A stretch of 15,483 bases of DNA from Candidatus Neomicrothrix sp. UBA2110 (GTDB lineage Bacteria > Actinomycetota > Acidimicrobiia > Acidimicrobiales > Poriferisodalaceae), in assembly GCA_002331465.1 (NCBI GenBank), contig DCYM01000094.1, forward strand, positions 1 through 15,483, given 5' to 3'. The position numbers were made by a program, and so were the translations under genes. The notes beneath the pieces are model-generated. The model did not search any database. It was not told where the DNA came from and was given only the letters and a program-made list of their open reading frames with translations. This document shows, one piece after another, positions 14,144-15,483 of this stretch (its first letter is position 1; each line of letters opens with the position of its first letter).

Positions 14144-15346
14144 CTAACGCTTTTCGACTTCCAGAGAGGGCGAAGTCATATCATTGATTACCACTTCTTG
14201 CACCCACCTCGGAGATGCAGGCGGAGTTTCGCCCAAAAGTACAGCGAGAGTTCTGATTCCTCGAGGTGCCGATGTGGGCCACGGAGTCCATCCGTCTGTT
14301 ATTACCACAACCAGGTCGGGGCGAGGCCTCGATTGGATTGCTGCATCGATCCCGACCGTCAGGTCCGTTCCACCGCCACCAACAAGTGTGATCTCAGAGG
14401 CGCTTCTAATGAGTTGAGCGGGTCCGGCTTCTGCATCGCACGTAAAGACGCTCACTGCGTCAGGCCGCACTCCACTCGCTACAAGCAACCCGTCAATTTC
14501 GGTGAGAGCTTCGGTTAACAAGCTTTCGTTCATCGAAGCGCTGGTGTCGCACACCACTGACAAACGTGGTACTCGTTGCCGCAAACTGGGCAGTATCACC
14601 TCAGGTGAACAATATGCTCTGCGACTCGGACGCTGATAGCTGTAATTGACCGCTCCCGATATCTCTGCAACCCCCCGGCGCAACGTCGCTCCTAGCTCTT
14701 TTCGCCAATCCACCCGAGGGTGAAGAAGAGTATTCGCCCAACGCAGAAGACCTGCCGGGCTACTCCCATGCCTTCGCTGATGCGAAATGATTTCAGATGC
14801 CACGCGACGTCGAATTAGATCAGTTTCCTCTTTTCGGACCCCATCTATGTTCTTCATCGGCGGTGGCTCTTCCCAACGTCGCGGATCGCCATGGGCAGCG
14901 CTCCCACAATCTCGCCGTATTCCTATACGCCGTTCGCCGTTAACGAAGTACTCCTCCGCAAATAGTGACGGTGCGAGCCCAAGATCGACCGGAAATGCCG
15001 AATCGACAGGTGCCACATGGGCCTGGAGAAGATCATCATTGATTTCTGCGTCTGTTGAGTCGACCCAATGTAAGAGGTCGTCTTCCACAAGTCCGATCTC
15101 GCGAGCCCGAGACGCATGTCCCCGCAACAAGTGACCTACTTGATGCACCATCTCAACACCAAGTAGGTCAGCGGTCCAACCAGAGATTTGGTGAAGGTCG
15201 ACGTAAACACGGAAATACTCGTCGGCTGCTAGACCACCAATGTTTGGGGCGGAAACGAACCGAATAGCAAACAGCGCAGAAGCCAAATAGGGATAGTGAT
15301 GCGCAGCCCAGAGTCGGGCAGACGCTAATCGGTCTGCGTCAGTCAC
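14144..15346 (-). CDS. Metallopeptidase-like plus VWA-like domain protein (DUF2201 type)
   Basis: A 400-aa cytoplasmic protein with two domains. The N-terminal part (about 1-200) resembles the putative metallopeptidase domain of the DUF2201 family, with zinc-type motif HQVGHLLRGH at 68-77 followed by STDAEINDDLL. The expected catalytic Glu of HExxH is Gln69. The C-terminal part (about 255-395) is a VWA-like domain with a full MIDAS pattern: Asp267, Ser269 and Ser271 in DTSAS, Thr327 in GGGGTDL and Asp351 in ITDG. Such proteins are often encoded beside a MoxR-type AAA ATPase and are thought to act with it; the role is not established. The GTG start at 15346 overlaps the TGA of the upstream gene (GTGA), indicating translational coupling. 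The stop is followed by an 81-nt gap before the sulfurtransferase. Confidence 0.85.
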   Translation of the reverse strand: MTDADRLASARLWAAHHYPYLASALFAIRFVSAPNIGGLAADEYFRVYVDLHQISGWTADLLGVEMVHQVGHLLRGHASRAREIGLVEDDLLHWVDSTDAEINDDLLQAHVAPVDSAFPVDLGLAPSLFAEEYFVNGERRIGIRRDCGSAAHGDPRRWEEPPPMKNIDGVRKEETDLIRRRVASEIISHQRRHGSSPAGLLRWANTLLHPRVDWRKELGATLRRGVAEISGAVNYSYQRPSRRAYCSPEVILPSLRQRVPRLSVVCDTSASMNESLLTEALTEIDGLLVASGVRPDAVSVFTCDAEAGPAQLIRSASEITLVGGGGTDLTVGIDAAIQSRPRPDLVVVITDGWTPWPTSAPRGIRTLAVLLGETPPASPRWVQEVVINDMTSPSLEVEKR

Positions 15347-15483
15347 TCTAAGAGACCCGCCGCTTTCATTATCGGCACAAATATTGCTGCTTCAGGTGGA
15401 GCGCTCATACCTTTGGGCCGCACCTGGGCCAGTACTCGCGCTGCCATAGCTCCTACGTCTGGAGCGTTTCTGGCCGCTCGCTC
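15343..15483 (-). CDS. 3' end of an unidentified gene upstream of the VWA protein (partial)
   Basis: The minus strand is open from the window edge through 46 codons to TGA at 15345-15343. The last residues include PPEAAIFVPIMKAAGLLE. The stop overlaps the GTG start of the metallopeptidase-VWA gene by 4 nt, so the two belong to one operon. Context suggests a MoxR-type AAA ATPase, the usual partner of this VWA family, but the visible fragment has no diagnostic motif and that identity is only an inference. Confidence 0.6.
   Translation of the reverse strand, partial: ERAARNAPDVGAMAARVLAQVRPKGMSAPPEAAIFVPIMKAAGLLE

Noticed and set aside
14102..14518. 138-codon plus-strand frame opposite the VWA gene
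   Set aside because: Antisense shadow with many Cys/Arg residues; the minus strand carries a full MIDAS pattern here.

Overview
The window looks like a chromosomal segment of an actinobacterium (Actinomycetota), possibly an uncultured Acidimicrobiia-type lineage. This is inferred from gene content: a NucS/EndoMS mismatch endonuclease, a mycobacterial-type pantothenate kinase (CoaA), a VanW protein with a Thr/Ser-rich tail, a geranylgeranyl-reductase-family flavoprotein, a split MFE-2-like beta-oxidation pair, and a metallopeptidase/VWA protein. Base composition looks moderate rather than very GC-rich. There are no transposases, integrases, tRNA or rRNA genes, CRISPR arrays or obvious phage genes. 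Coding density is very high and no gene-free stretch exceeds about 170 bases.

Layout from left to right. Positions 1-171 hold the upstream region of a CoA-transferase and perhaps the start of a divergent gene. A CoA-transferase/acetyl-CoA hydrolase (+) converges, with 3 nt between, on yaaA (-). A divergent region with an 18-bp dyad separates yaaA from an HSL-type esterase (+), followed 10 nt later by a metallo-beta-lactamase-fold hydrolase (+) and then nucS (+). nucS converges on a minus-strand operon of an SDR dehydrogenase and a MaoC hydratase. Next comes a plus-strand run: VanW protein, FAD reductase, coaA, HIT protein and a crotonase-fold protein, closed by a hairpin with a T-run. Minus-strand genes fill the right end: a HAD hydrolase and a tandem-rhodanese sulfurtransferase (6 nt apart), then a metallopeptidase-VWA protein whose GTG start overlaps the stop of a gene that runs off the right edge.

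Functionally, several genes concern acyl-CoA and CoA metabolism: CoA-transferase, SDR plus MaoC (the hydratase and dehydrogenase steps of beta-oxidation), the crotonase and CoaA. Others concern genome or stress maintenance (nucS, yaaA), the cell envelope or quinones (VanW, geranylgeranyl reductase family), and general housekeeping. The clearest points for follow-up are four genes lacking a Shine-Dalgarno sequence but carrying a TANNNT-like element 7-9 nt before the start codon (candidate leaderless transcripts), a crotonase that lacks both classical catalytic glutamates, and a metallopeptidase motif HQVGH where HExxH is expected. No clearly new multi-gene system was found; most genes belong to known families.
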